Notes: generated from the letters alone by a model not told the origin. A stretch of 64,000 nt of DNA from Lachnospiraceae bacterium (GCA_014804485.1 JAAUZT010000001.1:5472-69471); one strand, 5' to 3'; counted from the stretch's first letter, positions 18,654 to 27,545 are shown. Made by a program: numbers and translations.

Positions 18654-19814
18654 TTAAAATATAATATCTGTGTTATTTATAAGAAAAATAATATTTTGCG
18701 GTTTCATATAGTAGTCTATATGTTCTGGCTTAGTTATTTCTACGCCACTTAATAATTTTGAAATATATCTTTCTTTTCTTCTATCCAATTCAGTTAGAAT
18801 TCCTTCATCTAATTGTGGAATTTCAAGTCGATTAGCCTCGGAGAATGCCCTCATTACTTCAATCCAAACATGACTTGCTAACAATATTGCAAATGAATCT
18901 TCTATCCAATACTCAATTTTTGTTTTTCGAAAATGTCGACCAATCTCTTTCACCGCGAAATAGGGTATGATATCTTGTATTCCAATCCATATATCTGCAA
19001 AGCAGTAATCAAAAGTCCCATCTTCCATATCACGGAGAAATTCTATCGCATCTGCTTTTATTATTGTAATTTTGTCTTTATTTTCAAACTGTGGCAATAG
19101 ACATTTCTCAAATAAGTCAATTACGCTTTGCTCTAATTCAACAATTGTAATCGACTCGACATCTTCTTTTAGGGATACCATATAAGCAAAGTACCCCATT
19201 CCACATCCCAATGTAAGAACTTTACCTTTTGCATTTTTTATTGGTTTCTCCATAGTAAACACTTCATTTGGCGAAACCGACATCCAAGTACCCTTAATGC
19301 TTTTTTGAAAGATAACTGGATATTTAAATTCCTCCGGAAAACAACCTACTCTTGGAATGTCTACACAGAGTTCTTCTATCCTCTTTGGGATATTATAAAT
19401 ATCCAATTCATACGGCATCAAATCATGATATCTCAACTCATAGTCTCCATCTGATTGATTCGTAAAATCAATGTTTCTTATATATGGGTTTTTATTAAAT
19501 TCTTTAACATCAAACACCCTGCTTTCTGCGGCGATCCAATTCATAAAAAATTCCATCACTTCTGGTTGCCGTCCTAAATATGGTCCAATCAAAGATTCAA
19601 CCATAAGTAACATCATTACTTTGTCAACAGAATATTCTGGCATTTCCTCTTGTATTATAACGGCCTCTTGTCTCAATGCTTCAACATTAGGCGGAACAAT
19701 CGAATTAGCTGCAATGCCATTAGTGATAATCGTATTTACCATTGATGATGCCTGCTTAATCTGCATTATCTGTATCAATTTTTCCGCAATTCTTTTTGTA
19801 TTTGAAACCTTCAA
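18654..19814 (-). CDS. Class I SAM-dependent methyltransferase (spermidine-synthase-like fold)
   Basis: A 386-residue protein. A long N-terminal helical region (about 190 residues, of unknown role) precedes a Rossmann methyltransferase. Motif I is VLTLGCGMGYFAYM, the acidic end of strand 2 is ITIVELEQSVIDLF, then IIKADAIEFL and FDYCFADIWIG. The order resembles spermidine-synthase-like and small-molecule methylases; no NPPF or DPPY DNA-amino-methylase motif is present, so DNA modification is unlikely. Translation seems to start at TTG 19814 behind TAGGAG. It lies 300 bases before the HEPN gene on the same strand, separated by an HNH-like relic, so a link with the HEPN/helicase pair is uncertain. 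The substrate is unknown. Confidence 0.75.
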   Translation of the reverse strand: MKVSNTKRIAEKLIQIMQIKQASSMVNTIITNGIAANSIVPPNVEALRQEAVIIQEEMPEYSVDKVMMLLMVESLIGPYLGRQPEVMEFFMNWIAAESRVFDVKEFNKNPYIRNIDFTNQSDGDYELRYHDLMPYELDIYNIPKRIEELCVDIPRVGCFPEEFKYPVIFQKSIKGTWMSVSPNEVFTMEKPIKNAKGKVLTLGCGMGYFAYMVSLKEDVESITIVELEQSVIDLFEKCLLPQFENKDKITIIKADAIEFLRDMEDGTFDYCFADIWIGIQDIIPYFAVKEIGRHFRKTKIEYWIEDSFAILLASHVWIEVMRAFSEANRLEIPQLDEGILTELDRRKERYISKLLSGVEITKPEHIDYYMKPQNIIFLINNTDIIF

Positions 19815-20022
19815 AAATATCAGCTCCTAAAATAATATATTTTTCTATATATTACCATAAGCGCAATATTTCTTCTATCAGAATCTATCGAAATCTTCCT
19901 GCGTTACCAGTTCCTTTTATCCCTTATAATCATCATTCCCGTTCTCAGCGTACATATTGTTAACCAAGCCAAGGAAGATTAGAAAGACCAGCCGGGTAAT
20001 CGGCTGGCCTTTGCATATCCAA

Positions 20023-20406
20023 TCAAATATAAATCAATTCGCCTTTTATGATTTCCTCTGCCCGGTTGCGGATATTATTCATCCGTCCTACCCATTCAAG
20101 CTGATTTTGGGCTTTCAGTTCCTCGGTCACACCTTCGGCAACTTTCATCTGCTCTATGATAAGATCAAGCCGTTCCTCTGCCTGCTCATTCAAATCGGCA
20201 AGATATGTCCATAATTTCCCGGCCAGGACAAGGTAGCTGTACCGTACCGGATGTTGCTCTTTGAGATAGTCCCGGTGCAGTCGCCCATAACGTCCGATGG
20301 AGCGGTTTTCCTCCGGCAGTTTCAAGTCGGGAATATAGTAATCACCTTCCAACGTATAATGCAGTCCGTTGCCTTCATCATAAATGTGCTTTTTCAATTT
20401 ATCCAT
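20023..20406 (-). CDS. tnpV: TnpV-type transposon protein, copy 2
   Basis: A 127-residue TnpV-family protein with the same motifs as the copy at 12397-12780 (LEGDYYIPDLKL, IGRYGRLHRDYLKE, WTYLADLNEQAEERLD). Differences are scattered conservative changes, so the two are recent paralogues rather than an assembly duplicate. GAGGAG precedes ATG 20406. As in copy 1, the gene lies just left of a junction module and is transcribed away from it. Function in the element is not known. Confidence 0.85.
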   Translation of the reverse strand: MDKLKKHIYDEGNGLHYTLEGDYYIPDLKLPEENRSIGRYGRLHRDYLKEQHPVRYSYLVLAGKLWTYLADLNEQAEERLDLIIEQMKVAEGVTEELKAQNQLEWVGRMNNIRNRAEEIIKGELIYI

Positions 20407-20439
20407 TCTGTTAATCTCCTCATTCTGGTTTTGTAGTTG

Positions 20440-20790
20440 CAAGTCTGACTCTCCAGAAATATTGGTAAATCATTGGTAAAATTAAGTAAGAAACACAGAA
20501 AACACTTGATTTATAAGCATTTTATCATGACCAACAAATCCTGCCGTGGCAGACAAAAAGTATCGAAATCATGTTCATTTTTCCTCCTGAAATGCTCTGA
20601 TTTGCCGTGTTTTGGCACGATTTGCGAGGTTTGCAATTTTCATGGAGATTGTGAAAAATGTAACGAAATTGCCAAATCGGAGCAAAACGAGGCAAGTTGA
20701 AGCCGTCAAACGTAGTAGGAATTGGGGGCTTTTACTACTCTCGTATTTTAGCATAAATCCGCCCATTGTGGTATAGGGAATCAAAAAAAA
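20440..20790. repeat. Junction module copy C, best preserved, linked to the integrase
   Basis: From left: tandem repeats TTGGTAAATC/TTGGTAAAAT (20463-20485), the arm ACACTTGATTTATAAGCATT, the phosphatase 5' relic (20525-20578) with its AGGAGG site, and an imperfect inverted repeat (GATTTGCCGTGTTTTGGCACG against CGGAGCAAAACGAGGCAA, about 20600-20697). Then come GTAGTAGGAATTGGGGGCTTTTACTACTC, the core AGCATAAATCCGCCCATT, GTGGTATA, and the integrase terminator. All parts are contiguous here, unlike copies A and B. The paired repeats could be integrase arm-type sites (inference). Confidence 0.75.
20525..20578 (-). pseudogene. Relic of the 5' end of an LMW protein-tyrosine-phosphatase gene
   Basis: Seventeen codons, MNMISILFVCHGRICWS, then TGA, preceded by AGGAGG with correct spacing. 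The P-loop start FVCHGxIC is unmistakable for LMW-PTP, but the gene stops there. The sequence beyond belongs to the neighbouring element's end. Compare 12907-12945. Confidence 0.6.
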
Positions 20791-20807
20791 GCCCTGCCGG
20801 AGCAGGG
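20783..20807 (-). terminator. Rho-independent terminator of the integrase
   Basis: On the minus strand, the hairpin GCCCTGC-tccg-GCAGGGC (20791-20807) is followed by eight T residues. It lies just past the integrase stop. The hairpin is conserved at 2288-2305. Confidence 0.8.
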
Positions 20808-20814
20808 CGTAGGT

Positions 20815-21540
20815 TCAGATTGCCCGGAACATTTTCTGTGATACGGGTTTCTCCTCTTTGTTCTTTTCCAGTTCCTTTCTGGCATTCTCCAACTCTTCCA
20901 TTCGTTTCAGCTCATCCGTAGCATCCTCCAAGCCAAGATGTGTATAGGTGTTCAGCGTGACTCCGATATCACTGTGCCCCATCAAGTATTGAAGTGTCTT
21001 GGGGTTCATGCCTGACTTTGCCATATTGCTGCAGTAGGTATGGCGGCAGACGTGGGGCGTGATATTCGGTATCTGCACCCGGTAGATATCGTTGTACCTT
21101 TTGACCATGTGGTTGAAGCGGTGTTCCCAATGCATGGCCACTTCCGGGTAGCCGCTCTTATCCGTGAAAAGGAATCCGGCATAGCCGTCCACCACCCTCT
21201 CGTATTCTGGCGCTTCCCTGTCCTCAATGATTACCCGGAAGCACTGTGCCACCTCATCCGTCATGGGCAGCTTCCTTGTTCCGGCATTGGTCTTGGTGGA
21301 TTCAATGACCAGCCGCATATCGGAAGTCCGCTGCAATTGGTGGTCGATATTGATGACCTTATTCTCCAAGTCGATATCCCGCAGGGTCAGGCCGCAAAAT
21401 TCCGAGATGCGCATCCCCGTATGGAAAAGGATATAGACCACTTCATAATACTTGTAATAAACATTGTCGTCATGCACGAATTTTAAGAACTTCCGCATGC
21501 TCTCCGTCATCCGCTCCGCAAACCCGGCGGCGGTCTTGCT
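20815..21540 (-). pseudogene. int: Tn916-type tyrosine integrase, N-terminus missing
   Basis: About 240 codons of the catalytic domain remain. The tyrosine-recombinase residues are all present: HTGMRISEF (first Arg), HVCRHTYCSNMA (His-x-x-Arg), GHSDIGVTLNTYTH (His and the Tyr nucleophile). The frame is open up to about 21540, reading TAAGFAERMTESMRKFL. There similarity stops, just before the DUF2000 gene. Intact relatives have about 170 further residues for arm- and core-site binding. An ATG at 21510 could in principle start a short protein, but it would lack DNA-binding specificity. The break suggests a deletion that joined the integrase tail to the AraC-operon cargo. Relics of the same 3' end lie at 2246 and 11625. 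Confidence 0.85.
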
Positions 21541-21549
21541 TTTTATGCA

Positions 21550-21973
21550 CTATCTCAATAATGCCATGCTCCCTGTTAATTTGTTGACTTTCTTTTTTGC
21601 GCCGCAGATGGCGATCCCAAAATAATTCAGTTCCGCTTCTGAAACGTCCTTCATCTTTTCTATAAACTCATCGTAGGTCTTGCATCCCTGCGCCAGATCA
21701 GAGAAATCAACCACCGTCAGTTCTGAAAATTCCGGCTCATACAGCTTTTCACGGATGGCTTTGATTACACCCACATTGCCTTTTAAGATTGGCACCGGAA
21801 ATTCAATAATCCCCAAATGTCCGTTGCCTGTCTTGTCATACACATCTGCACCTACAACTTCTGGCATCTGCTTTCCAAGCGTGGTGCCCATGATAGCCGC
21901 CGTGTTTGCTATGATGCCAAGGGGGCAGGTTCTCGTCAATCACCATGACACACTTCTCATTCTGTGAATCCAT
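21550..21973 (-). pseudogene. DUF2000 family protein, frameshifted near the start
   Basis: The start is ATG 21973 with GGAGG upstream, reading MDSQNEKCVMVIDENLP. The frame is then lost at a run of five C residues (about 21918-21922). One base fewer gives LGIIANTAAIMGTTLGKQMP and continues to the stop as an ordinary DUF2000 protein: HLGIIEFPVPILKGN, LYEPEFSELTVVDFSD, NYFGIAICGAKKKVNKLTGS. Total about 140 residues. DUF2000 has a known fold but no agreed function. It is the last gene of the AraC-EamA-GNAT-DUF2000 unit, beginning 3 bases after the previous stop. The lesion is in a homopolymer, so a sequencing error is a real alternative. Confidence 0.8.
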
Positions 21974-21975
21974 TT

Positions 21976-22626
21976 TCAATCCTCCTGTTCTTTGGAGGAT
22001 TTCTCCTCCTTTTGATAGCAGCGGTAAAGATAAGATCTGTGAAAGCCTGCCCGCCCATATTGTTCCGGCAATTCTTCCTTTCCCGGAATATCTGCCAGTA
22101 TCCTTGTAATTCCATTATCAACCGAAAACCGCAGAATATCTCCTATACCTGCATCTGGCAGGTTTCCATCCGGCAGGAATAAAAGTTCCTGCCGCTTTAT
22201 GCCGATAACCGTGTCCACATCCGCCATGACATACTCTGCATTTTCCCCTTCTGTCCCGTTTTTGAGTAACAAGCTGTCCTGTGTTTTCCTTGGAGCATAC
22301 AAATTTCCGACATCTTCCGTTATAGTCCATTCACCTACCACGCCACATTCTTTTAGCACATATCCATTGTCTGTAAGTATGGAACTCAGGTGGTAATTGG
22401 TATGTTCCACAATACGGAACACACAGTCCATCCCGCTCCATCGGCTGATTTCCTCGCATTTCTGTATATTGTCCGGAATATTCCCCTGTGAATATTTATA
22501 ATACAGCGGGTAGACCAAAAGACGGCCTCCCATTTTTTTCAGTATCCATCCCTGGCAAACTAAAGTCTCCCTGTCCTGGAACAGGCTGATGATCTGCTCC
22601 TCACACTTTTGCGCGGGTTCATTCAT
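21976..22626 (-). CDS. GNAT-like acetyltransferase-fold protein
   Basis: A 216-residue protein. The C-terminal part has the shape of a GNAT domain: LRFSVDNGITRILADIP, then YGRAGFHRSYLYRCYQK, the usual 'neighbour grows, then GF..' ending of acetyltransferases. An N-terminal half of about 120 residues (MNEPAQKCEEQIISLFQ..) is not recognised and may be a divergent second GNAT lobe. No clear acetyl-CoA loop (Q/RxxGxG/A) is visible, so activity is uncertain. GAAAGGAGAG precedes ATG 22626, which overlaps the EamA stop by 8 bases. It belongs to the AraC-EamA-GNAT-DUF2000 operon. Confidence 0.55.
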   Translation of the reverse strand: MNEPAQKCEEQIISLFQDRETLVCQGWILKKMGGRLLVYPLYYKYSQGNIPDNIQKCEEISRWSGMDCVFRIVEHTNYHLSSILTDNGYVLKECGVVGEWTITEDVGNLYAPRKTQDSLLLKNGTEGENAEYVMADVDTVIGIKRQELLFLPDGNLPDAGIGDILRFSVDNGITRILADIPGKEELPEQYGRAGFHRSYLYRCYQKEEKSSKEQED

Positions 22627-23518
22627 TTTTCCGGCTCTCCTTTCCGCTGTATTCAGAAAGGAAAAGTCCCGCAACCGCCATAACCGTCCCAACGGCAGAT
22701 ATCCATGTCACTGGCTCTTTCAGCACCAGAACGGATGTCACCACTGTTATGACGGGAACCATGTAAATATAAACACTGGTCTTCACTGCACCAAGTGCTT
22801 TCACCGCAAGGTTCCATGTGACGAAACAGAGTGCGGATGCCCCCAATCCCAGATACAGGATATTAAGCAGATGCGTCATATCAGCAAACCGTTCCAGCCC
22901 GATTCTAAAATCAAAAAGAAATAATGCCGGAACCATGAAAAGGATGCCGTAAAAAAATGTCCTGCGTGTGGTAAGGATGACCGGATACCCAAAGCTGCTG
23001 ATCTTCTTTGTCAGTATGGAATAACACGCCCATACAAAAGCCGCCAGAACTGCCAGCAGGTCACCCACAAGGTTCAGCTCCAATTTAGAGCCGTTAAAAC
23101 TGATCAGCGCAACACCCGCCATAGCCACCACAAAACCGATAAAGAAATTTGTCCGCAGCTTCCCTTCCGATTTCAGGAATAGCCGCGACAGTATCGCTGT
23201 GAAAAACGGTGCAACTGATATGATAACTCCCACATTGGAAGCCATCGTGTATGTAAGGGCGATATTCTCCAGCAGGTAATACAAACATATCCCGCACAGC
23301 CCCGCCAGTACGAATGTCGCCTCCTGCCTACGGTTCACAGCTTTCAGCCGGTGTGGGCAGACCAGAAATAATGCCACAAAGCCCATGGCAAAGCGGAAGA
23401 ACAGAATTTCCACCGGCCTGAAATCCGTAAGCAGGACTTTGGTGGATATGAATGTCGTCCCCCATATGATGATTGTGAACAGCGCCACCAAATGCCCGGC
23501 TGATCTCCTACTTCCCAT
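22619..23518 (-). CDS. EamA/DMT-family membrane transporter
   Basis: A 299-residue protein with ten hydrophobic segments in two EamA halves. The first begins LVALFTIIIWGTTFISTKVLL, the usual WGxxF signature. The second half includes LLAVLAAFVWACYSILTKKI. Members export amino acids, nucleotides or drugs across the inner membrane; the substrate here is unknown. ATG 23518 overlaps the end of the AraC gene by 11 bases, so the transporter is probably coupled to and controlled with it. No lesion. Confidence 0.88.
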   Translation of the reverse strand: MGSRRSAGHLVALFTIIIWGTTFISTKVLLTDFRPVEILFFRFAMGFVALFLVCPHRLKAVNRRQEATFVLAGLCGICLYYLLENIALTYTMASNVGVIISVAPFFTAILSRLFLKSEGKLRTNFFIGFVVAMAGVALISFNGSKLELNLVGDLLAVLAAFVWACYSILTKKISSFGYPVILTTRRTFFYGILFMVPALFLFDFRIGLERFADMTHLLNILYLGLGASALCFVTWNLAVKALGAVKTSVYIYMVPVITVVTSVLVLKEPVTWISAVGTVMAVAGLFLSEYSGKESRKNE

Positions 23519-24350
23519 GCTGCCCACCGTCCCCGTCTTTTTCCGAGAATATTTCACGGTAAGTCCCCGGAGCAAGCCCTATGAACTGGTTGAAATAATT
23601 CGTAAAATGGCTCTGGTCTGAAAAGCCTGTCCTGATTGCCGCCTCCACAGGGGGAATCCCTTCTGAGAGAAGTTTTTTGGCTTCATTGATACGGATTGTC
23701 TCAAGGTAGCGGTACGGCGTGACTCCCTTTTCTTTTATAAAGGCCCGCAGCAGCGTTGATTTGCTAAGTCCTGCGTGGCGGCATATCTGGTCTAAATAAA
23801 TGCGCTCCGTAAAATGTTCCCCCATGTATTCACAGGCTCTTTCAATCTCCTGCCTGCACTCTGGGATGCAGCTTTCAAAGGGCTGTCCGTAATTCTGGAT
23901 AAGATATGAAAGCAGGAACAGCAGGGTTTCCTCCTTCTTAAACTCCCCTGTCCCTTTCATGACCATCTCATGGAGCGGTCGCAGGTGGCAGGCTGCCTCT
24001 TCATCATAAACAACATTTTCTGAAAACCCCGGAAGCTCCCGTTTCCCCGTGACTTCCTCCGCCAGATCAAGCATGATCTCTTTTGAAATGTTGACGCCCC
24101 GGTAATCAAATGTCCCTCCGTCACTCTGTACGCAGGCATGGCTGTCCCCCGGATTGAAAAGTACGATACTTCCTTCCTCTATGGCATATTCCCTGTCCCT
24201 GCAGGAAAGCACCCGCTCTCCTTTTTCCACAAATCCTATGACATAATGTTCATGGAAATGGCTAGGAAAAGGCTGCACGATTCCTTCAAAGCGGTATGCT
24301 TCAATCCTTAATTCATCATCATATACCACTGTTCTTGTTTCTTTCTTCAT
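23508..24350 (-). CDS. AraC-family transcriptional regulator
   Basis: A 280-residue protein. The N-terminal cupin-like sensing domain contains PFPSHFHEHYVIGFVEKGER and the GSIVLFNPGDSHA turn (about residues 25-80). The C-terminal double HTH has IYLDQICRHAGLSKSTLLRAF, then GVTPYRYLETIRINEAKKLL and FSDQSHFTNYFNQFIGLAPG. The start is ATG 24350, directly behind AAGGAGGTGATCC, an almost perfect anti-Shine-Dalgarno match; the open frame to 24419 is not used. It heads the EamA-GNAT-DUF2000 operon and probably activates it in response to a small ligand. Confidence 0.93.
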   Translation of the reverse strand: MKKETRTVVYDDELRIEAYRFEGIVQPFPSHFHEHYVIGFVEKGERVLSCRDREYAIEEGSIVLFNPGDSHACVQSDGGTFDYRGVNISKEIMLDLAEEVTGKRELPGFSENVVYDEEAACHLRPLHEMVMKGTGEFKKEETLLFLLSYLIQNYGQPFESCIPECRQEIERACEYMGEHFTERIYLDQICRHAGLSKSTLLRAFIKEKGVTPYRYLETIRINEAKKLLSEGIPPVEAAIRTGFSDQSHFTNYFNQFIGLAPGTYREIFSEKDGDGGQHGK

Positions 24351-25073
24351 GTGGATCACCTCCTTGTCAAAAGCCATTTTACCTCTTATTTTTTTCTGCG
24401 TCTTGTAAAATATCTTCATTTTTCAGTTTTATCGGCTCTATTTCCTGTCGGTATTATCTGATAGAAAAAGCTGGTTTTATGTTCTTTGCAGGATGTTTTG
24501 CAAGAATATTACATTTTAGAAATAAAGAAAATTATGAATTGCTTGAAAAAAGAAAAGAGCCTTTGCAGCCCTTATCATTTTCCCATATTCTTTTTATCAA
24601 TTCTCTCATACACTATTGGGCGAAACCCATATACTTTTCGGCAAAAGAATCCCAGAACAGAAGTTCCCCCACTCCCGAATGTAAAAATGCCCCTAAAAAC
24701 ACAAGAAAATAATGTAGCTTTCAGACTTATGTAGTGGAAGAAATACCGTATTTACGGGCTTTCTGAGGTTTCCGCAACTTTATCCACCGGAAACTAAGAC
24801 ACCTCTGGATGACAGGATTATTGTTCCTGACTCAGGATAAATTCCTATCGTTAAAATTTATAACCAAAATCATGCTTGGGTACATTGTATCAAATTATGA
24901 TACGCAAGTTAGTATAGCACACCTTTGACATCCAACATCATGAAATATCGGATATAATGACTATAGCTTAACCTTTGCATCTATTAAGTTCAGTTTTTAT
25001 GATGTCGGTCCTGCTCCTGTGTTTGGATGTATAATAGATTTCAAGCCGCTTCATAATCCAGTGCTCTTCATTC
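24351..25073. other. Intergenic stretch without a recognisable gene
   Basis: About 720 bases, AT-rich, with no supported reading frame on either strand. It presumably carries the AraC promoter at its left end. A 17-base palindrome, GTATCAAATTATGATAC, lies at 24887-24903. A TATACTTTTCGGCAAAAG motif near 24630 vaguely recalls the repeats at 26622-26836. Nothing else was found. Confidence 0.5.
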
Positions 25074-26147
25074 TCACAAACTTTTAAGATACATAGCCAC
25101 GTTATCAATCTCTGGAAACAGTGTTGCACTATTAATTCCAAGCCTATCAAGATCTTTCAGTATCTGTTCCTTATTCCGAATTCTGAGCTGAATCTTACTT
25201 ATCAACTCAAACTTTATCTGTTCCTCAAGGCAGTCCTTATTCAAACCGCTTACTATAAATGCACCATCTTGTTTAAAAATCCTGCGATTCGACTTATCCG
25301 GTTGAACATAAAGCGGTTTAAGTAAATCGATTGGTCTTATGCGCCTCTTAAACGAAGGCAACTCCCTGGAGATTTCATGGTAGAGCTTTTCAACTATTCC
25401 ATCCTCATATCTCTGATCATCTAACGGAAAACTCTCATCAGATAAATGCTTTATAGCTATATCTATCAGATGATTCTTATCAGCCATACTGAATCTTGGG
25501 AGACAGGATAGTAGCAATGCCCGGTCACTATCCGCATATGCTATCTCATCTGAATTTACATAGAAGACAAACACCATGCCCTCATCACAGGGAGAATCAC
25601 CGTAATTTTTGCAAGCGAAGAATAGAGCAACTAAAGGATTTGATGTAATATCGAGCATCCTTGTAGGACATCCGTAATGCTGCATAATAACAAGCTTCTC
25701 TAAATGTGATGTGTCTCTAAATTCATCGTGGCATCTCACAAGCATCTCATGGTAAAGGAAATCTTCTTTGCGCTGATTATTCCCCCGATAAATACCTGTC
25801 TGTAAAGCATGGGCTGCGTTATATTGTCCCCGATAGAAAAAAACAGGATTTGATGTTTCATAATCGACAGAACCTTTTACAGGATTAGCAAAGCTATCTA
25901 ATACAGAGTCAAACTTCTTCGTAATTTCATTTAAATCGTGTTCATGTTTTGTGAAATATTCTAGATAATTGACCACGCTTTTTCTGGTATCTAGCTCGTT
26001 GAATTTATCTTTCGAAATGGTCTGCAAATTGTTTTGATGACTCATCTCGCCTAAGTCTTTTATAGACTCATTCAAATAAATGGATTGATCCAAATTGAGA
26101 ATGAACGATACATATTCGTTCAGACCATCTATTATCCTTTCACTCAT
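25074..26147 (-). CDS. FRG-domain protein
   Basis: A 357-residue protein. The FRG domain is evident: VFFYRGQYNAAHALQTGIYR (the F-R-G motif), MLVRCHDEF, MQHYGCPTRMLDITSNPLVALFFAC, GMVFVFYV. FRG proteins are common in phage-defence and other accessory loci; a biochemical activity has not been settled. The C-terminal half has IDLLKPLYVQPDKSNRRIFKQ followed by basic helices. GGAAAGG supports ATG 26147; a GTG at 26189 also keeps the frame open. The gene stands alone, with long decayed flanks, so it may act as a one-gene system (inference). Confidence 0.82.
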   Translation of the reverse strand: MSERIIDGLNEYVSFILNLDQSIYLNESIKDLGEMSHQNNLQTISKDKFNELDTRKSVVNYLEYFTKHEHDLNEITKKFDSVLDSFANPVKGSVDYETSNPVFFYRGQYNAAHALQTGIYRGNNQRKEDFLYHEMLVRCHDEFRDTSHLEKLVIMQHYGCPTRMLDITSNPLVALFFACKNYGDSPCDEGMVFVFYVNSDEIAYADSDRALLLSCLPRFSMADKNHLIDIAIKHLSDESFPLDDQRYEDGIVEKLYHEISRELPSFKRRIRPIDLLKPLYVQPDKSNRRIFKQDGAFIVSGLNKDCLEEQIKFELISKIQLRIRNKEQILKDLDRLGINSATLFPEIDNVAMYLKSL

Positions 26148-26930
26148 ATCTGATAACCTTTCCGGGCTTTCAATCCCCACGTTCGCCACACTTCAAGCCT
26201 TTGCTCTTCACTTAAGCTACTAGCTGGAGAAGAAAGAACCGGAGCTAAATCCTTTTTCCCTTCCTGTGGTCACCGCAGACTTTACCGTAAGCATCAATCT
26301 CCCTATATTCTTGCAGAAAGTGTTCTACGGGGTATAAATGTTTAAAGCCAGCTTTCTATCGTTACTTTTGATGTTATTTCAGAAATACGTAAATATTTTA
26401 CCACATTTCACCTATATTTACTATCCGAAAAACAGCACAAAAAATAATTGTCAACTCATAGGGCACAATATGAAAAGTATAAAGTTCTCCTCTAACCCTA
26501 AAAAGGTCTCTGCTTCGCTTTCTTCTCACATAATACTTTTCCAAAAGTTTGAAACAGGCAAGTAATAGACTACACCACGCAAAATTCAACAACATTTTTC
26601 TACAAACAGGCGAAACTCCAAACTATCACGGAACCCCCTATACTTTCACGCAAAACTCGGATACTAACACGGAAACTACTGATTTTTGCCTGATAGTGTA
26701 ATTTCTCCCCTATCGCCACTTTATCAGCGGCATCAAAAAAGCCCAAAAAGAGAGGCCCACTACTCACTCTGGCGAACTCCTCCAAGCCTGAAATCCCTTG
26801 ATTTCAAGCCATTTCTCTATACTTTTGCCTGATAGTTCAAAAATTCCTATGGCATCAATTGGAAATAGCCGCCTGTGCCGCTATAACACATCAGAGAAAA
26901 AATCTGTTTTGAAATTATCACTATTGCATA
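26148..26930. other. Decayed intergenic stretch with short direct repeats
   Basis: No intact gene. A minus-strand coding-like scrap (HFLQEYREIDAYGKVCGDHRKGKR, then stop) lies at about 26240-26340. Short repeats appear between 26622 and 26836: ACTATCACGG, ACTTTCACGC and ACTAACACGG spaced 20-21 bases apart, and TTTTGCCTGATAGT twice (about 26684 and 26823). These could be remains of an iteron-like replication origin of a mobile element. Confidence 0.4.
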
Positions 26931-27545
26931 TCAAAGCATCCTTAAAAGCTGTACCAATTCATGTGGCTCATCTGTATCTGATGCGGTCTGTCTGGTATCA
27001 AACTGCGAAAAACGATTATCATGATAAAATGTTAACAACTTTTCCTCATTTTCAGCTTCCAAAAATGTTACCATGCCGCCGCCCAGATACTGTATCTCCT
27101 TAATCTTATCCCATGCCAGTTTGAGTAGTTCTTCCCCAGTAATCTCTTTTCCTTCGCTTTCTGTGAAATTTTTCCCAAGCTGTGCGACCAAATACGCAGA
27201 CATGGTGTATGTATCAGATTTTTCATCCAGCTCACTAATACGCAATAGCTTTCTTTTCACAGTATTGCTTACGGTTTCGCCCCTTACTGTCAGCGGCTTT
27301 AATGCAAGAGTAAAGTACCCAAGCAGGCGGACATCTTCTGCTGAAACTACAAGATATGTAACGGATTGATTCTTCTTTGTAAATTCTATGGCGCTTTTCT
27401 TCAAAAACCGTTCAACATCCGGATTCTTTGGACAGGAAAAACCGGAAAGCAACTCAAGAAGTGCTGGCTCTCCGGCTTCTTTATCATTCCCTAATGCTAA
27501 ATACTCACGGATATTGACCGAAAAAAACTTATCATTTTCCGGCAT
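26931..27545 (-). CDS. GNAT-family acetyltransferase, probable toxin of a toxin-antitoxin-like pair
   Basis: A 204-residue protein with a GNAT fold: the YLVVSAEDVRLLGYFTLALKPL strand pair, MSAYLVAQLGKNF, and the C-terminal GGGMVTFLEAENEEKLLTFYHDNRFSQF, which is the standard GNAT ending (neighbouring E..E.L..FY...GF). Such proteins, encoded with a small partner, resemble TacT-type toxins that acetylate aminoacyl-tRNA. The gene starts at ATG 27545 behind GGAG and overlaps the preceding small gene by 14 bases. It also fits an ordinary acetyltransferase with a regulatory partner. The toxin role is inferred from pairing only. Confidence 0.65.
   Translation of the reverse strand: MPENDKFFSVNIREYLALGNDKEAGEPALLELLSGFSCPKNPDVERFLKKSAIEFTKKNQSVTYLVVSAEDVRLLGYFTLALKPLTVRGETVSNTVKRKLLRISELDEKSDTYTMSAYLVAQLGKNFTESEGKEITGEELLKLAWDKIKEIQYLGGGMVTFLEAENEEKLLTFYHDNRFSQFDTRQTASDTDEPHELVQLLRML

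Noticed and set aside
20575..20784. A 69-codon minus-strand open frame in the junction module
   Set aside because: It starts in the integrase terminator area without a ribosome site and overlaps the leader of the phosphatase relic. The equivalent frame is not kept in the other module copies.
26600..26785. CRISPR-like spaced repeats
   Set aside because: Only three imperfect 9-10-base repeats with spacing of 20-21 bases; far too short and degenerate for an array, and no cas gene is present.
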